Origin: Rathayibacter sp. VKM Ac-2879
GTDB lineage: Bacteria; Actinomycetota; Actinomycetes; Actinomycetales; Microbacteriaceae
Assembly (NCBI RefSeq): GCF_015351245.1
Contig: NZ_JADKSO010000001.1
Coordinates: 806,001 to 870,000, forward strand
DNA length: 64,000 nucleotides
Reading direction: 5' to 3'
Shown here: piece by piece, positions 18,567 through 28,070 of the stretch
Layout of the letters: every line of letters begins with the position of its first letter
Numbering within the stretch: position 1 is the stretch's first letter
Notes under the pieces: model-generated
Told to the model about the DNA's origin: nothing
Databases searched by the model: none
What the model saw: only the letters and a program-made list of their open reading frames with translations
Program-made: the position numbers and the translations under genes

Positions 18567-19376
18567 CTAGTGGGGCGGCGCGACAGCCTCCCACGCCACG
18601 GTGACCTCGCCGAGCCGCCACCGTGCCGGCCCGCCCACGATCGGCCACTCTGACCGGAGTGCGCGCACGGCGGCGATCCAGCGCTGTGTCGGCCCGTAGA
18701 CCGCGAGTGGAGCGTTCGACGCCCACGCCCGCTCGAGCGCGACGAGGAACGCGTGGACTCGTTCACCGGGGACGTTGCGATGGATTAACGCCTTCGGCAG
18801 ACGCTCGGCCGCGATCGTCGGGGAGGGAATCGCGCCGAGGCGAAGCGACAGGGTGAGCGAGCGAGGTCCCTCGCGCCCCACCTCGATCCACGTGCAGATG
18901 CGGCCGATCTCGTCGCAGGTGCCCTCGACGAGCACGCCGTCCGGCTGGAGGCGCTCGGTCATCGTGGCCCACGCTCCCGCGACGGCCGCCTCCTCGTACT
19001 GGCGGAGCACGTTGAAAGCCCGGATGACGCTCGCGCGTCGGCCGTCGGGCAGAGGCACCTCGAAGCCGCCTCTCTCGAAGCGCACACGGGCATCCCGAGG
19101 AAAGGGCGTTCCTCCCTCGCGGACTCGCTCGAGCTGCCGCCGCGCCGTCTCGACTCGCTCGGGCTCGATCTCGAGCCCGAGCACCTCGACGTCCGGCGCC
19201 ACACGCACGAGTCGGCGCTGCAACTCCAGCGTGGTGACGGCACTCGCTCCGAAACCCAGATCGACGACCAACGGAGCCGGCGTCGTACGCATCACAGGCA
19301 GTTCGGCCAGTCGGCGATCGACCCGTCGGAGGCGGTTCGTGCCCGTCGTCCCGCGGGTCACGGCTCCGATGGGCAT
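18567..19376 (-). CDS. SAM-dependent methyltransferase-like protein
   Basis: 269 residues when started at ATG 19374-19376, which has GGAG six bases upstream; a start 39 bp earlier (19415) has no ribosome site. PLVVDLGFGASAVTTLELQRRL is a Rossmann motif I with the glycine-rich SAM loop, and VLGLEIEPERVETAR is motif II. The substrate is unknown. Divergent from gpmA. Confidence 0.75.
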   Translation of the reverse strand: MPIGAVTRGTTGTNRLRRVDRRLAELPVMRTTPAPLVVDLGFGASAVTTLELQRRLVRVAPDVEVLGLEIEPERVETARRQLERVREGGTPFPRDARVRFERGGFEVPLPDGRRASVIRAFNVLRQYEEAAVAGAWATMTERLQPDGVLVEGTCDEIGRICTWIEVGREGPRSLTLSLRLGAIPSPTIAAERLPKALIHRNVPGERVHAFLVALERAWASNAPLAVYGPTQRWIAAVRALRSEWPIVGGPARWRLGEVTVAWEAVAPPH

Positions 19377-19426
19377 GGGCTCCAGCGTAACGGCGGGCCG
19401 GGGCGCTCCTCCCATAAGGTGGACGC

Positions 19427-20179
19427 ATGTCCGAGACCTACACTCTCATCCTCGTGCGCCACGGCAACAGCGAGTGGAACCAGAAGAACCTCTTCACCGG
19501 CTGGGTCGATGTGCGGCTCTCCGAGCAGGGTGTCGCCGAGGCGACCCGCGCCGGCGAGCTGCTGACCGAGGCCGGCCTGCAGCCCGATGTCGTCTACACC
19601 TCCCGACAGACCCGCGCGATCCAGACCGCGAACATCGCGCTCGACGTCGCGGACCGTCTCTGGATCGACGTGAAGCGATCGTGGCGCCTCAACGAACGCC
19701 ACTACGGCGCGCTGCAGGGCAAGGACAAGGCGCAGACTCTCGCCGAGTACGGCCCCGAGCAGTTCCAGACCTGGCGCCGCTCGTTCGACGTGCCGCCGCC
19801 CCCGCTCGACGACGACGACCAGTACTCGCAGGCGCACGACGAGCGCTACGCCGACCTGGGCGACGCCCTTCCGCGCACGGAGTCGCTCAAGCTCGTCATC
19901 GAGCGGATGCTGCCCTACTGGGAGTCCGACATCAAGCCGGACCTCGTGTCGGGCAAGACCGTCATGATCGCGGCGCACGGCAACTCGCTCCGCGCGCTGG
20001 TCAAGACGCTCGACGGCATCTCCGACGCGGACATCGCCGAGCTGAACATCCCCACCGGCATTCCGCTCGTCTACACCCTCGACGAGAACTTCCGGCCGGT
20101 CTGCCAGGCCCGTTACCTCGACCCGGAGGCGGCTGCCGCCGGGGCCGCGGCCGTCGCCGCCCAGGGTGCCAAGAAGTAG
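19427..20179 (+). CDS. gpmA: 2,3-bisphosphoglycerate-dependent phosphoglycerate mutase
   Basis: 250 residues. [20 protein letters not shown] holds the catalytic histidine of the dPGM family, and [14 protein letters not shown] and [11 protein letters not shown] the substrate-binding residues. It interconverts 3- and 2-phosphoglycerate in glycolysis. A C-terminal Ala/Gly-rich tail ends in KK. ATG 19427 is 6 nt after TAAGGT, so the mRNA is probably leaderless. A strong terminator follows. Confidence 0.96.
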   Translation: MSETYTLILVRHGNSEWNQKNLFTGWVDVRLSEQGVAEATRAGELLTEAGLQPDVVYTSRQTRAIQTANIALDVADRLWIDVKRSWRLNERHYGALQGKDKAQTLAEYGPEQFQTWRRSFDVPPPPLDDDDQYSQAHDERYADLGDALPRTESLKLVIERMLPYWESDIKPDLVSGKTVMIAAHGNSLRALVKTLDGISDADIAELNIPTGIPLVYTLDENFRPVCQARYLDPEAAAAGAAAVAAQGAKK

Positions 20180-20212
20180 CGCCCGCCCCGCGTCCCTCCG
20201 GTAGCGCCTTCC

Positions 20213-20250
20213 GTTCGGCCCGTCACAACCCCGGTTGCGACGGGCCGAAC
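20213..20250 (+). terminator. Terminator after gpmA
   Basis: A 12-bp outer stem (GTTCGGCCCGTC and complement) with an inner CAACC/GGTTG stem, followed by GTTTC; it lies 34 bp after gpmA. Confidence 0.8.
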
Positions 20251-20347
20251 GTTTCACCTTCGACGCTCGGCTGACGCCCGCCCCACTCCCCGAGGTCCGC
20301 TCCCGCAGCCCGCCGGTCGATGCCGCGTCAGCGCGACCGTCGGCGGC

Positions 20348-20989
20348 TCAGCCCCAGTCGCCCGAGATGAGGTACTGGACCTTCTTGGCGATCGAGACCG
20401 CGTGGTCGGCGAAGCGCTCGTGGTAGCGGCTGGCGAGGGTCGCGTCGACGGTGTCGACGGCCTGGCCCTTCCACGCCTCGCTCAGCACCTTGTCGAAGAC
20501 GCTCACGTGCAGCTCGTCGATCTTGTCGTCCTCGTCGCGGATCTCCTCGGCGATGCGGGGATCCTGCGTACGGAGCAGCTCGGTGAGCTTACGGGCGACG
20601 ACCACATCGAGGCGCCCCATCTCGACGAACGTCGGCCGGAGGCTCTTCGGGACGACCTTGTCGGGGAAGCGGTAGCGCGAGAGCTGTGCGATGTGCTCGG
20701 CGATGTCGCCCATCCGCTCGAGCGATGCGCTGATGCGCAGCGCCGAGACCACGGTGCGCAGGTCTCTCGCTACCGGCCCCTGGCGGGCGAGGATGTCGAT
20801 CGCGAGCTCGTCGAGGCTGACCGCGAGCTCATCGATGCGCGCGTCGTTGGCGATGACCTCTTCGGCGAGGGCCACATCGGAGTGGTTGAAGGCTTGTGTC
20901 GCCTTCTCGATAGCCGTCTCGACGAGTCCGGAGATCTCGACGAGCCGGTCCTGGACCTCGGCCAGCTCCTGCTGGAATACTTCGCGCAT
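20348..20989 (-). CDS. phoU: Phosphate-system regulator PhoU
   Basis: 213 residues, two repeats of a three-helix PhoU bundle. MREVFQQELAEVQDRLVEI opens the first, and LERMGDIAEHIA and YHERFADHAVSIAKKV carry the metal-binding E/D motifs of the two halves. It links the Pst transporter to the phosphate two-component system, damping it when phosphate is plentiful. Divergently transcribed from senX3 with an apparent PHO box between them. Confidence 0.93.
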   Translation of the reverse strand: MREVFQQELAEVQDRLVEISGLVETAIEKATQAFNHSDVALAEEVIANDARIDELAVSLDELAIDILARQGPVARDLRTVVSALRISASLERMGDIAEHIAQLSRYRFPDKVVPKSLRPTFVEMGRLDVVVARKLTELLRTQDPRIAEEIRDEDDKIDELHVSVFDKVLSEAWKGQAVDTVDATLASRYHERFADHAVSIAKKVQYLISGDWG

Positions 20990-21106
20990 CTTGATCGACC
21001 CTCTCTGCGGCAGACGCGGTCGACGCTGCCGAGTAGGCGGCACACACCACGCGCACCGCCGCGACTGCACTCCGTCGGCGCAGGCGCAGTCATGATGACC
21101 ACGGCA

Positions 21107-21135
21107 GGTTAACGGACGGTGCCAGGCGTTTGAAC
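21107..21135. promoter_or_regulatory. Three-unit PHO-box-like repeat between phoU and senX3
   Basis: Units GGTTAAC (21107), GGTGCCA (21118) and TTTGAAC (21129) are each 11 bp apart and match GGTGAAC at 6, 4 and 5 of 7 positions. Location and spacing suggest autoregulation by RegX3. Confidence 0.5.
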
Positions 21136-21205
21136 AGTACTCGACCCGCATGCTCCTGCCGGGCATCCGGTAGGGGGACGGCCGGTGGATGGTTACCCTG
21201 GGGCA

Positions 21206-22375
21206 GTGGATTCAGGCTTGATCGTGCTTGTGTCGCTCGCGCTCGGTGTCGCCATCGGCATCGCCGCGACGATGGTGCTGATGCTTGCCGCCCGCCGTGG
21301 CCGCATCGCCTCCGAAGTGATCGCCGTCACCCTCCCGGAGGGGATCGACGCGATCATCGATGCCGTCGGCGCCCCGGCCTTCGTCACCGATCCGTCGCAC
21401 AACGTGCTCAAGGCGTCCCAGCGGGCGCTGGCCCTCGGCCTCGTCCACCACAGCGTCATCGTGCACCCCGACCTCGTCGCCGTCGTTGAACGCGTCCGCC
21501 GCTTCGGGGACGACATCGAGCAAGACCTCGAGCTCTCGACGAGTCCCCTCTCGGACGCTGCGGTCACGCTCGTTGTGCGCGCCACCCGACTGGGCTCGCG
21601 CTTCGTCCTCGTCATCGCCGAAGACCACACCGAGGCACGCCGGCTGGAGGCGGTGCGACGCGACTTCGTCGCCAACATCTCGCACGAGCTCAAGACCCCG
21701 ATCGGAGCCGTGGGCCTTCTCGCCGAGGCTCTCGACTCCGCCGCCGACGACTCCGTGCAGGTGCGCCGCTTCGCGCACCGCCTCACGCAGGAGTCGCACC
21801 GTCTCGCGAAGATCACCCGCGAGATCATCGAGCTCTCCCGCCTCCAGGCCACCGACGTCGGCGCCTCCGCGCAGGTGGTGCGGGTCGACGACATCGTCGC
21901 CTCCGCCCTCGAGACCACCCATGTCTTGGCGGAGTCGCACGACGTGACCCTGGTCAAGGGCGGGATGAAGAAGGCCTCTGTCGTCGGCCAGGAGAAGATG
22001 CTCGTCTCGGCGCTGCACAACCTGCTCGCGAACGCGATCCAGTATTCGCCCGCCGGCTCCCGCGTCGGTATCGGCGTCCGCGTGACGGGCGGCGTCGTCG
22101 AGATCGCCGTGACCGATCAGGGAATCGGCATTCCCGAGGAGGATCTCGATCGGGTCTTCGAACGGTTCTACCGTGTCGACCAAGCCCGCTCGCGCCACAC
22201 CGGAGGCACCGGACTCGGTCTCAGCATCGTCAAGCACGCGGTGCAGAACCACGGAGGCGACGTGCGCGTCTGGTCCAAGCCCGGGCGGGGCTCCACCTTC
22301 ACCATCCGACTCCCCGAAGCAGACCCAGACCGCCCGCCGTCTCCGGCAGCGGCCCCGATAGGAGAACACGCGTGA
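21206..22375 (+). CDS. senX3: Sensor histidine kinase SenX3
   Basis: About 389 residues. One transmembrane helix near the start (LIVLVSLALGVAIGIAATM), a PAS-like region, then HisKA with NISHELKTPIGAVG (phospho-histidine near residue 161) and HATPase with NLLANAIQYSP and GGTGLGLSI. It phosphorylates RegX3 in phosphate starvation. GTG 21206 is 6 nt after TACCCT, favouring a leaderless start; GTG 21185 is the alternative and has an AGGGGG site. The stop overlaps regX3 by 4 nt. Confidence 0.92.
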   Translation: MDSGLIVLVSLALGVAIGIAATMVLMLAARRGRIASEVIAVTLPEGIDAIIDAVGAPAFVTDPSHNVLKASQRALALGLVHHSVIVHPDLVAVVERVRRFGDDIEQDLELSTSPLSDAAVTLVVRATRLGSRFVLVIAEDHTEARRLEAVRRDFVANISHELKTPIGAVGLLAEALDSAADDSVQVRRFAHRLTQESHRLAKITREIIELSRLQATDVGASAQVVRVDDIVASALETTHVLAESHDVTLVKGGMKKASVVGQEKMLVSALHNLLANAIQYSPAGSRVGIGVRVTGGVVEIAVTDQGIGIPEEDLDRVFERFYRVDQARSRHTGGTGLGLSIVKHAVQNHGGDVRVWSKPGRGSTFTIRLPEADPDRPPSPAAAPIGEHA

Positions 22376-23049
22376 CCAGCATCCTGCTCGTCGAGGACGA
22401 GAGCGCCCTCAGTGAGCCCCTCAGCTACCTGCTCGAGCGCGAAGGCTACGACGTGACCGTCGCCGAAGACGGCAACCGTGCCGTCGCCGCTTTCGACGAG
22501 GGCGCCTACGACCTGATCCTTCTCGACCTGATGCTGCCCGGCATGCCGGGGACCGAGGTGTGCCGCGAGATCCGCACCCGTTCCTCGGTGCCGATCATCA
22601 TGGTCACCGCGAAGGACTCCGAGGTCGACATCGTGGTCGGCCTCGAGCTCGGTGCCGACGACTACGTCACCAAGCCCTACTCGACTCGTGAGCTGCTCGC
22701 ACGCATCCGCGCGGTCCTCCGCCGCCACACAGAAGAGCCGGGGGAGGAGCGGATCGTCGTCGCCGGTCCCGTCCGCATGGACATCGAACGCCACACCGTC
22801 GAAGTCAACGGGGTCGAGACTCCGATGCCGCTCAAGGAGTTCGAGCTGCTCGAGATGCTCCTCCGCAACGCCGGTCGTGTCCTCACCCGCGGCCAGCTCA
22901 TCGACCGCGTCTGGGGGAGCGACTACTTCGGCGACACGAAGACCCTCGACGTCCACGTGAAGCGCATTCGCTCGAAGATCGAGAAGACCCCCAAGGAGCC
23001 GACGCTCCTGGTCACCGTCCGCGGCCTCGGCTACCGCTTCGACGCCTGA
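22372..23049 (+). CDS. regX3: OmpR-family response regulator RegX3
   Basis: 225 residues. Receiver domain with phosphoacceptor D52 in LILLDLMLPG and conserved Lys in YVTKPYSTREL; C-terminal winged helix with KEFELLEMLLRNAGRV and LDVHVKRIRSKIE. GTG 22372 overlaps the senX3 stop (GTGA). The partner binds PHO-box repeats, and boxes of that kind lie before pstS, ppk and its own operon. Confidence 0.94.
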   Translation: MTSILLVEDESALSEPLSYLLEREGYDVTVAEDGNRAVAAFDEGAYDLILLDLMLPGMPGTEVCREIRTRSSVPIIMVTAKDSEVDIVVGLELGADDYVTKPYSTRELLARIRAVLRRHTEEPGEERIVVAGPVRMDIERHTVEVNGVETPMPLKEFELLEMLLRNAGRVLTRGQLIDRVWGSDYFGDTKTLDVHVKRIRSKIEKTPKEPTLLVTVRGLGYRFDA

Positions 23050-23100
23050 TCGCGACGCCTGGTCGGTGCGGCCCCTGCGCGAGCAGGCCGGGAGTGGCGG

Positions 23101-23658
23101 CTACTGCGCGGTGGTGGTCTCGGTGGGGGTGGGGACGGCGGTGGCCAAGGGAGTGGGGGCCAGGGTCGCCGTCGGGATCGTCGTGGGGAGGGGCGTGGGC
23201 GTCAGGGTCGAGTAGGCCTCGAGGCCGCTCGTGAGGACGGGGACGAGGAGTTCCTTGCCCTGCTGCGTGCCGTACTGGAAGTAGACGCGGAGGAGGCTGC
23301 CGGGGATCGTGTCGATGCCCGTCATCGTGACCGACTCGGTCTTCTCGGGGCCGATCTCGGTACGACCGGGCGCGACATCGACGTCGGAGGTCGTACGGCC
23401 GGAGGTGGATTCGTACTGGACCTCGAGGGTCTCGGTCTCGGAGCCGGAGTTCACGACCGTGACCACGAGGGCCCCGAGCTCTCCGTCGTCCGAGATGATC
23501 ATCGCGTTGCGGATCGCCAGATCGCCGATCGTCGCTCCCACGCCGTCCGAGGGGTCGTAGCTCTTCAGCGTCGCCTGCGGAGCGACGAGGTTGCAGCCGG
23601 CGGTAGCGAGGGCGACGCCGACCGCGAGAACGACGGATGCAGCGATACGCGCCTTCAC
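23101..23658 (-). CDS. Secreted lipoprotein of unknown function
   Basis: 185 residues. A type II signal peptide with lipobox ATAGC (Cys22) is followed by a beta-rich domain resembling a DUF4352/copper-chaperone-like Ig fold (ALVVTVVNSGSETETLEVQYE) and a Pro/Thr/Ala-rich C-terminal tail of about 40 residues that probably spans the wall. It sits tail-to-tail with regX3. No substrate can be named. Confidence 0.75.
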   Translation of the reverse strand: MKARIAASVVLAVGVALATAGCNLVAPQATLKSYDPSDGVGATIGDLAIRNAMIISDDGELGALVVTVVNSGSETETLEVQYESTSGRTTSDVDVAPGRTEIGPEKTESVTMTGIDTIPGSLLRVYFQYGTQQGKELLVPVLTSGLEAYSTLTPTPLPTTIPTATLAPTPLATAVPTPTETTTAQ

Positions 23659-23819
23659 AGATTCCTCCAGATCGTGGGCCCCGCCCGCCCGGACAGGGCG
23701 GATCGACAGTGCTCGGGCCGGACTCCAGGCTAGCGTAGCGAGCGCCGAGTCCTGGCCCGGCGCCGACTGCCTCGCCGATGCCGCCCGTGGTAATCTGTGG
23801 GCCGCTGAAAGGACGTCGC

Positions 23820-24302
23820 ATGCAGTTCGAGGTCGGTGAGACGGTCGTCTACCCCCATCACGGTGCCGCCACGATCGACGAGGTGAAGACCCGCACCATC
23901 AAGGGGGTCGAGAAGACCTACCTCAAGCTCCGCGTGGTGCAGGGCGACCTCGTGATCGAGGTCCCGGCCGACAACGTCGATCTCGTGGGCGTTCGCGACG
24001 TCATCGGGCAGGAGGGCCTCGATCGCGTGTTCGAGGTGTTGCGCGAGAGCGTCGTCGAGGAGCCGACCAACTGGTCACGGCGCTACAAGGCGAACCTCGA
24101 GAAGCTCGGCTCGGGCGATGTCATCAAGGTCTCCGAGGTCGTCCGCGATCTCACCCGCCGCGACCACGAGCGCGGTCTGTCCGCGGGCGAGAAGAGCATG
24201 CTCGCGAAGGCTCGGCAGATCCTCGTCTCCGAGCTCGCCCTCGCCGAGAAGACCGACGAGGAGAGCGCCGCTCTCGTGCTCGACAAGGTCCTCGCATCCT
24301 GA
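23820..24302 (+). CDS. carD: RNA-polymerase-binding transcription factor CarD
   Basis: 160 residues. [20 protein letters not shown] begins the Tudor-like RNAP-interaction domain, and the C-terminal helical part with [12 protein letters not shown] holds the tryptophan that wedges promoter DNA. CarD stabilises open complexes and is essential in mycobacteria. The stop overlaps a CTG that appears to start ispDF. Confidence 0.94.
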   Translation: MQFEVGETVVYPHHGAATIDEVKTRTIKGVEKTYLKLRVVQGDLVIEVPADNVDLVGVRDVIGQEGLDRVFEVLRESVVEEPTNWSRRYKANLEKLGSGDVIKVSEVVRDLTRRDHERGLSAGEKSMLAKARQILVSELALAEKTDEESAALVLDKVLAS

Positions 24303-25510
24303 GTGACTCCGCGTCGGGTGGGCGGGAGTCGACCGGCTCATCGCCGCGGATCGGGGTCGTCGTCGTCGCCGCAGGCAGCGGCACGCGCCTCGGGGGGCCT
24401 CGACCGAAGGCTTTCGTCGAGTGCGCGGGCGTCACCATTCTTGAGCGCTCCCTCCGCACCGTTCTGAGTCTTCCCGAGGAGGTCCAGCCCGTGGTGGTGG
24501 TCCCCGCGGAGCTGATCGGCGAGACGGTCATGCTCGCCCTGTCGTCGGGCGCGCGTCCGGGCTCGGTGGCGGTGGTCGCGGGAGGCGCGACCCGTCAGGC
24601 CTCGGTCGCTTGCGGTCTCGCGGCGCTCGCGCCCACCGTCGACACGGTGCTCGTGCACGACGCCGCTCGGGCGCTCACGCCGAGGAGCCAGTTCGAGCGC
24701 GTGATCGCTGCGGTGCGCTCGACGGGGGGAGGGGCGGTCCCGGGCCTTCCCGTCACCGACACGATCAAGCGCATCGCCGAGGGCAGAACGATCGCCGAGA
24801 CCGTCGACCGTTCGTTGCTCGCCGCCGTGCAGACCCCGCAGGGCTTCCCGCGCGCCGTGCTCGACGCGGCGTACGCGGCGGCCGAGGAGGAGTTCACCGA
24901 CGACGCGGCACTGCTCGCCTCGCGCGGCACCCCCTCCCGACTTGTCGACGGCGACCCGCTCGCTTTCAAGATCACCACCCCGTGGGACCTCGAGCGGGCC
25001 GAACGACTGCTCGCGCCCGCTCCCACGGCACCGCGCGTGGGCATCGGCACCGACGTCCACGCCTTCGACGACGCGTCGCCGCTCTGGCTGGCGGGCCTGC
25101 ACTGGCCGGGCGAGCGCGGCCTCTCCGGGCACAGCGACGGCGATCCCGTCGCCCACGCGATCTGCGACGCCCTGCTGGCCGCCGCCCAGCTCGGCGACAT
25201 CGGCTCCCGCTTCGGCACCTCGGATCCTCGCTTCCGTGACGCCCACGGCGAGGTCTTCCTCCGGGCCACCCGTGAGCTCGTCGAGGCCGTGGGTTTCACG
25301 ATCGGCAACGTCGCGGTGCAGCTCATCGGCAACCGTCCGATCTTCTCGCCCCGCCGAGAGGAGGCGCAGGCGCTGCTGTCCGAGATGCTCGGCGCTCCGG
25401 TGAGTGTGGCCGCGACGACGTCCGACGCGCTCGGCTTCACCGGCCGCGGCGAGGGTGTGGCCGCGACGGCGACGGCGATCCTCCTCCCCAGGCGCGTTCT
25501 CGGCGCGTGA
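24299..25510 (+). CDS. ispDF: Bifunctional IspD/IspF isoprenoid enzyme, CTG start
   Basis: 403 residues fusing two MEP-pathway enzymes. IspD (about 1-240) has [18 protein letters not shown] for CTP binding and [11 protein letters not shown]. IspF (about 244-403) has [27 protein letters not shown] and [13 protein letters not shown], with the Zn-binding Asp/His residues. No ATG, GTG or TTG precedes the CTP loop in this frame; the only candidate is CTG 24299, which overlaps the carD stop (CTGA) with AAGGT about 9 nt upstream. A later GTG start (24491) would remove the nucleotide-binding loop. Confidence 0.88.
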   Translation: MSDSASGGRESTGSSPRIGVVVVAAGSGTRLGGPRPKAFVECAGVTILERSLRTVLSLPEEVQPVVVVPAELIGETVMLALSSGARPGSVAVVAGGATRQASVACGLAALAPTVDTVLVHDAARALTPRSQFERVIAAVRSTGGGAVPGLPVTDTIKRIAEGRTIAETVDRSLLAAVQTPQGFPRAVLDAAYAAAEEEFTDDAALLASRGTPSRLVDGDPLAFKITTPWDLERAERLLAPAPTAPRVGIGTDVHAFDDASPLWLAGLHWPGERGLSGHSDGDPVAHAICDALLAAAQLGDIGSRFGTSDPRFRDAHGEVFLRATRELVEAVGFTIGNVAVQLIGNRPIFSPRREEAQALLSEMLGAPVSVAATTSDALGFTGRGEGVAATATAILLPRRVLGA

Positions 25511-25568
25511 TCCCCAGCACGGGCTCTCCCGCCCGGCCGGCGGCGGCGCGCCCGGTAAACTCGCCCGC

Positions 25569-27017
25569 GTGACTCTGCGACTGCATGACTCGAAGGCTCA
25601 GGCCCTCGTCGATTTCGTCCCCCTCCACGAGAACGAGGTCGGGATGTACGTCTGCGGACCCACCGTGCAGTCCTCGCCCCACATCGGTCATCTCCGGTCG
25701 GCCCTCGCCTACGATCAGCTGCGCCGCTGGCTGCACTACCGCGGCTATCGAGTCACCCTGGTGCGCAACGTCACCGACATCGACGACAAGATCCTCGCGA
25801 TCGCCGAGGAGGCGCAGCGCGCCGCGCCCGTCGGCGTCGCCTCCGAGCAGTGGTGGGCGCTGGCCTACCGGGTCGAGCTCGAGTTCACCGCCGCTTACAC
25901 GGCGCTCGGCATCCTCCCGCCCACCTACGAGCCGAGGGCGACCGCGAGCATCGCCGAGATGATCTCGCTCGTGCAGCGCCTCATCGAACGCGGGCACGCT
26001 TATCCCGCTCCCGACGACTCCGGAGACGTCTACTTCGACACGCGCTCGTGGCCCGACTACGGCGCCCTCACCCATCAACGGCTCGAGAGCATGGAGGCGG
26101 CGACCGACGCCGATCCCCGGGGCAAGCGCGACCCGCACGACTTCGCCCTGTGGAAGGGGGCGAAGCCCCACGAGCCCGAGTCGGCCTCGTGGGCCTCGCC
26201 CTGGGGGCCCGGTCGTCCCGGCTGGCATATCGAGTGCTCCGCCATGTCGACGAAGTATCTCGGCACACAGTTCGACATCCACGGCGGCGGACTCGACCTG
26301 CGCTTCCCGCATCACGAGAACGAGCTGGCGCAGTCGAGCGCGGCGGGCCACGCCTTCGCGAGCTATTGGCTGCACAACGGGCTCGTCTCGGTGACGGGCC
26401 AGAAGATGAGCAAGTCGCTCGGCAACTCGGTGTTCGCCTCCGAGCTCCTCGATGCGGCGCGCCCCCTGGTCGTGCGCTACTACCTCGGCTCCGCGCACTA
26501 CCGCTCGACGCTCGAGTTCCACGACGGCGCGCTCGACGAGGCCGAGGCCGCGCTCGAGCGGATCGAGGGCTTCCTCGACCGCTCGCGGCGCCGACTCGAG
26601 GGCACGCGTTTCGCCGCGCTCGGCGAGCCGGTAGTGCCGGAGGAGTTCGCCGAGGCGATGGACGACGACCTCTCGGTTCCCCAGGCCATCGGCGTCCTGC
26701 ACGAGACGGTCCGCGCGGGCAACGCCGCCCTCGACGCCGAAGACCTCGGCTCGGTCTCGGCGCTGCGCACCCAGGTGCTGGCGATGGCGTCGGTGCTCGG
26801 CATCGATCCCGAGGCGCCCGAGTGGGCGCGGTCCGATGACGAGCCCTCCTACCGCGCGCTGAGCGCGCTGGTCGACCGCCTGGTCGCCGAACGTCAGAGT
26901 GCGCGCGAGCAGCGCGACTGGGCGAGCGCCGACCGCATCCGAACCGATCTCGCCGCGGCGGGAATCACGATCGACGACACCCCCACGGGTGCACATTGGA
27001 GTCTCGATGGCGAATAA
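25569..27017 (+). CDS. cysS: Cysteinyl-tRNA synthetase
   Basis: 482 residues from [19 protein letters not shown] contains the zinc cysteine and the HIGH-type motif; KMSKSLGNS is the KMSKS loop; [18 protein letters not shown] holds the zinc-binding Cys/His region typical of CysRS. It charges tRNA-Cys. The start lies 7 nt after TAAACT, so it is probably leaderless. Overlaps rlmB by 11 bp. Confidence 0.96.
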   Translation: MTLRLHDSKAQALVDFVPLHENEVGMYVCGPTVQSSPHIGHLRSALAYDQLRRWLHYRGYRVTLVRNVTDIDDKILAIAEEAQRAAPVGVASEQWWALAYRVELEFTAAYTALGILPPTYEPRATASIAEMISLVQRLIERGHAYPAPDDSGDVYFDTRSWPDYGALTHQRLESMEAATDADPRGKRDPHDFALWKGAKPHEPESASWASPWGPGRPGWHIECSAMSTKYLGTQFDIHGGGLDLRFPHHENELAQSSAAGHAFASYWLHNGLVSVTGQKMSKSLGNSVFASELLDAARPLVVRYYLGSAHYRSTLEFHDGALDEAEAALERIEGFLDRSRRRLEGTRFAALGEPVVPEEFAEAMDDDLSVPQAIGVLHETVRAGNAALDAEDLGSVSALRTQVLAMASVLGIDPEAPEWARSDDEPSYRALSALVDRLVAERQSAREQRDWASADRIRTDLAAAGITIDDTPTGAHWSLDGE

Positions 27018-28026
27018 GCCCGGCCGACCCGGAGCGGTCCGCAAGAAGAGCAAGGGCAAGGCCGTCGGTTCGGGCGGTCAGGGCAGGCAGGCCCTCGAGG
27101 GCAAGAAGCCGACGCCGAAAGCGGAGGATCGCCCGTACCACCCCGCGGGCAAGGCCAAGCTCGCGCGCGAACGCTTCGTCGCCGCCGGCGGCAAGGGCCG
27201 TCCGGGAGGCACGCTCGCGGCCGCCTCCCGCGGTCAGGGGCGTCCCTCTCCCTCCCGCAAGCCCAAGAGCGGCGACGAGTTCGAGATGGTGACCGGCCGG
27301 AACTCGGTCCTCGAGGCGCTCCGTGCGACGATCCCGGCGACGACCCTCTACATGGCGACCCGCATCGAGATGGACGACCGGGTCAAAGAGGCGCTCAAGA
27401 TCGCCACGGCACGCGGACTGCCGGTCCTCGAGGTCATGCGTCCCGAGCTCGACAGGCTCGCCGGCCCCGATTCGGTGCACCAGGGACTGGTCCTCAAGGT
27501 GCCGCCGTACGAGTACGCCCACCCGAGCGACCTGCTCGAACGCAGCGTCTCCCGCGGAGCCTTGCCCCTCCTCGTCGCGCTCGATGGCATTACCGATCCA
27601 CGCAACCTCGGTGCGATCATCCGCTCGGTCGCCGCTTTCGGCGGTCAGGGCGTCATCGTGCCGCAACGTCGTTCTGTCGGGCTCACGTCGGCTGCCTGGA
27701 AGACCTCGGCGGGGGCGGCCGCGCGCATCCCCGTCGCCATGGCGTCCAACCTCACGGCGATGATCAAGGACTACAAGCGCGAGGGCGTCTTCGTCATCGG
27801 TCTCGACGGCGACGGCGACGTCTCGCTACCGGGCCTCGAGCTGGCCGACCGCCCGCTCCTCATTGTCGTCGGCAGCGAGGGCAAAGGTCTCTCGCGTCTC
27901 GTCACCGAGCAGTGCGACGCGGTCGTCTCCATCCCGATCAGCTCGGCCACCGAGTCACTCAACGCCGGGATCGCCGCGTCGGTCGCGCTCTACGAGATCT
28001 CGAAGCTGCGCGCCACCGGCGAGTAG
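27007..28026 (+). CDS. rlmB: 23S rRNA 2'-O-methyltransferase RlmB (TrmH family)
   Basis: 339 residues. A basic, disordered N-terminal extension of about 85 residues (many Lys/Arg/Gly) precedes the substrate domain ([13 protein letters not shown]) and the SPOUT knot ([41 protein letters not shown]). It methylates a guanosine ribose in 23S rRNA. ATG 27007 lies inside the end of cysS, so the two genes are coupled, a common actinobacterial pair. Confidence 0.92.
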   Translation: MANKPGRPGAVRKKSKGKAVGSGGQGRQALEGKKPTPKAEDRPYHPAGKAKLARERFVAAGGKGRPGGTLAAASRGQGRPSPSRKPKSGDEFEMVTGRNSVLEALRATIPATTLYMATRIEMDDRVKEALKIATARGLPVLEVMRPELDRLAGPDSVHQGLVLKVPPYEYAHPSDLLERSVSRGALPLLVALDGITDPRNLGAIIRSVAAFGGQGVIVPQRRSVGLTSAAWKTSAGAAARIPVAMASNLTAMIKDYKREGVFVIGLDGDGDVSLPGLELADRPLLIVVGSEGKGLSRLVTEQCDAVVSIPISSATESLNAGIAASVALYEISKLRATGE

Positions 28027-28032
28027 GCGCCG

Positions 28033-28068
28033 CGGAGGGGGGACGTCTCGAGTCGACGTTCCCCTCCG
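28033..28068. terminator. Bidirectional terminator between rlmB and the DUF4032 gene
   Basis: Inverted repeat CGGAGGGG-GACGT / ACGT-TCCCCTCCG around a 10-nt loop lies between two converging genes. Confidence 0.7.
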
Positions 28069-28070
28069 TT

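Noticed and set aside
24491..25510. Shorter ispDF start at GTG 24491
   Set aside because: It would remove the IspD nucleotide-binding loop, which is well conserved upstream in the same frame.
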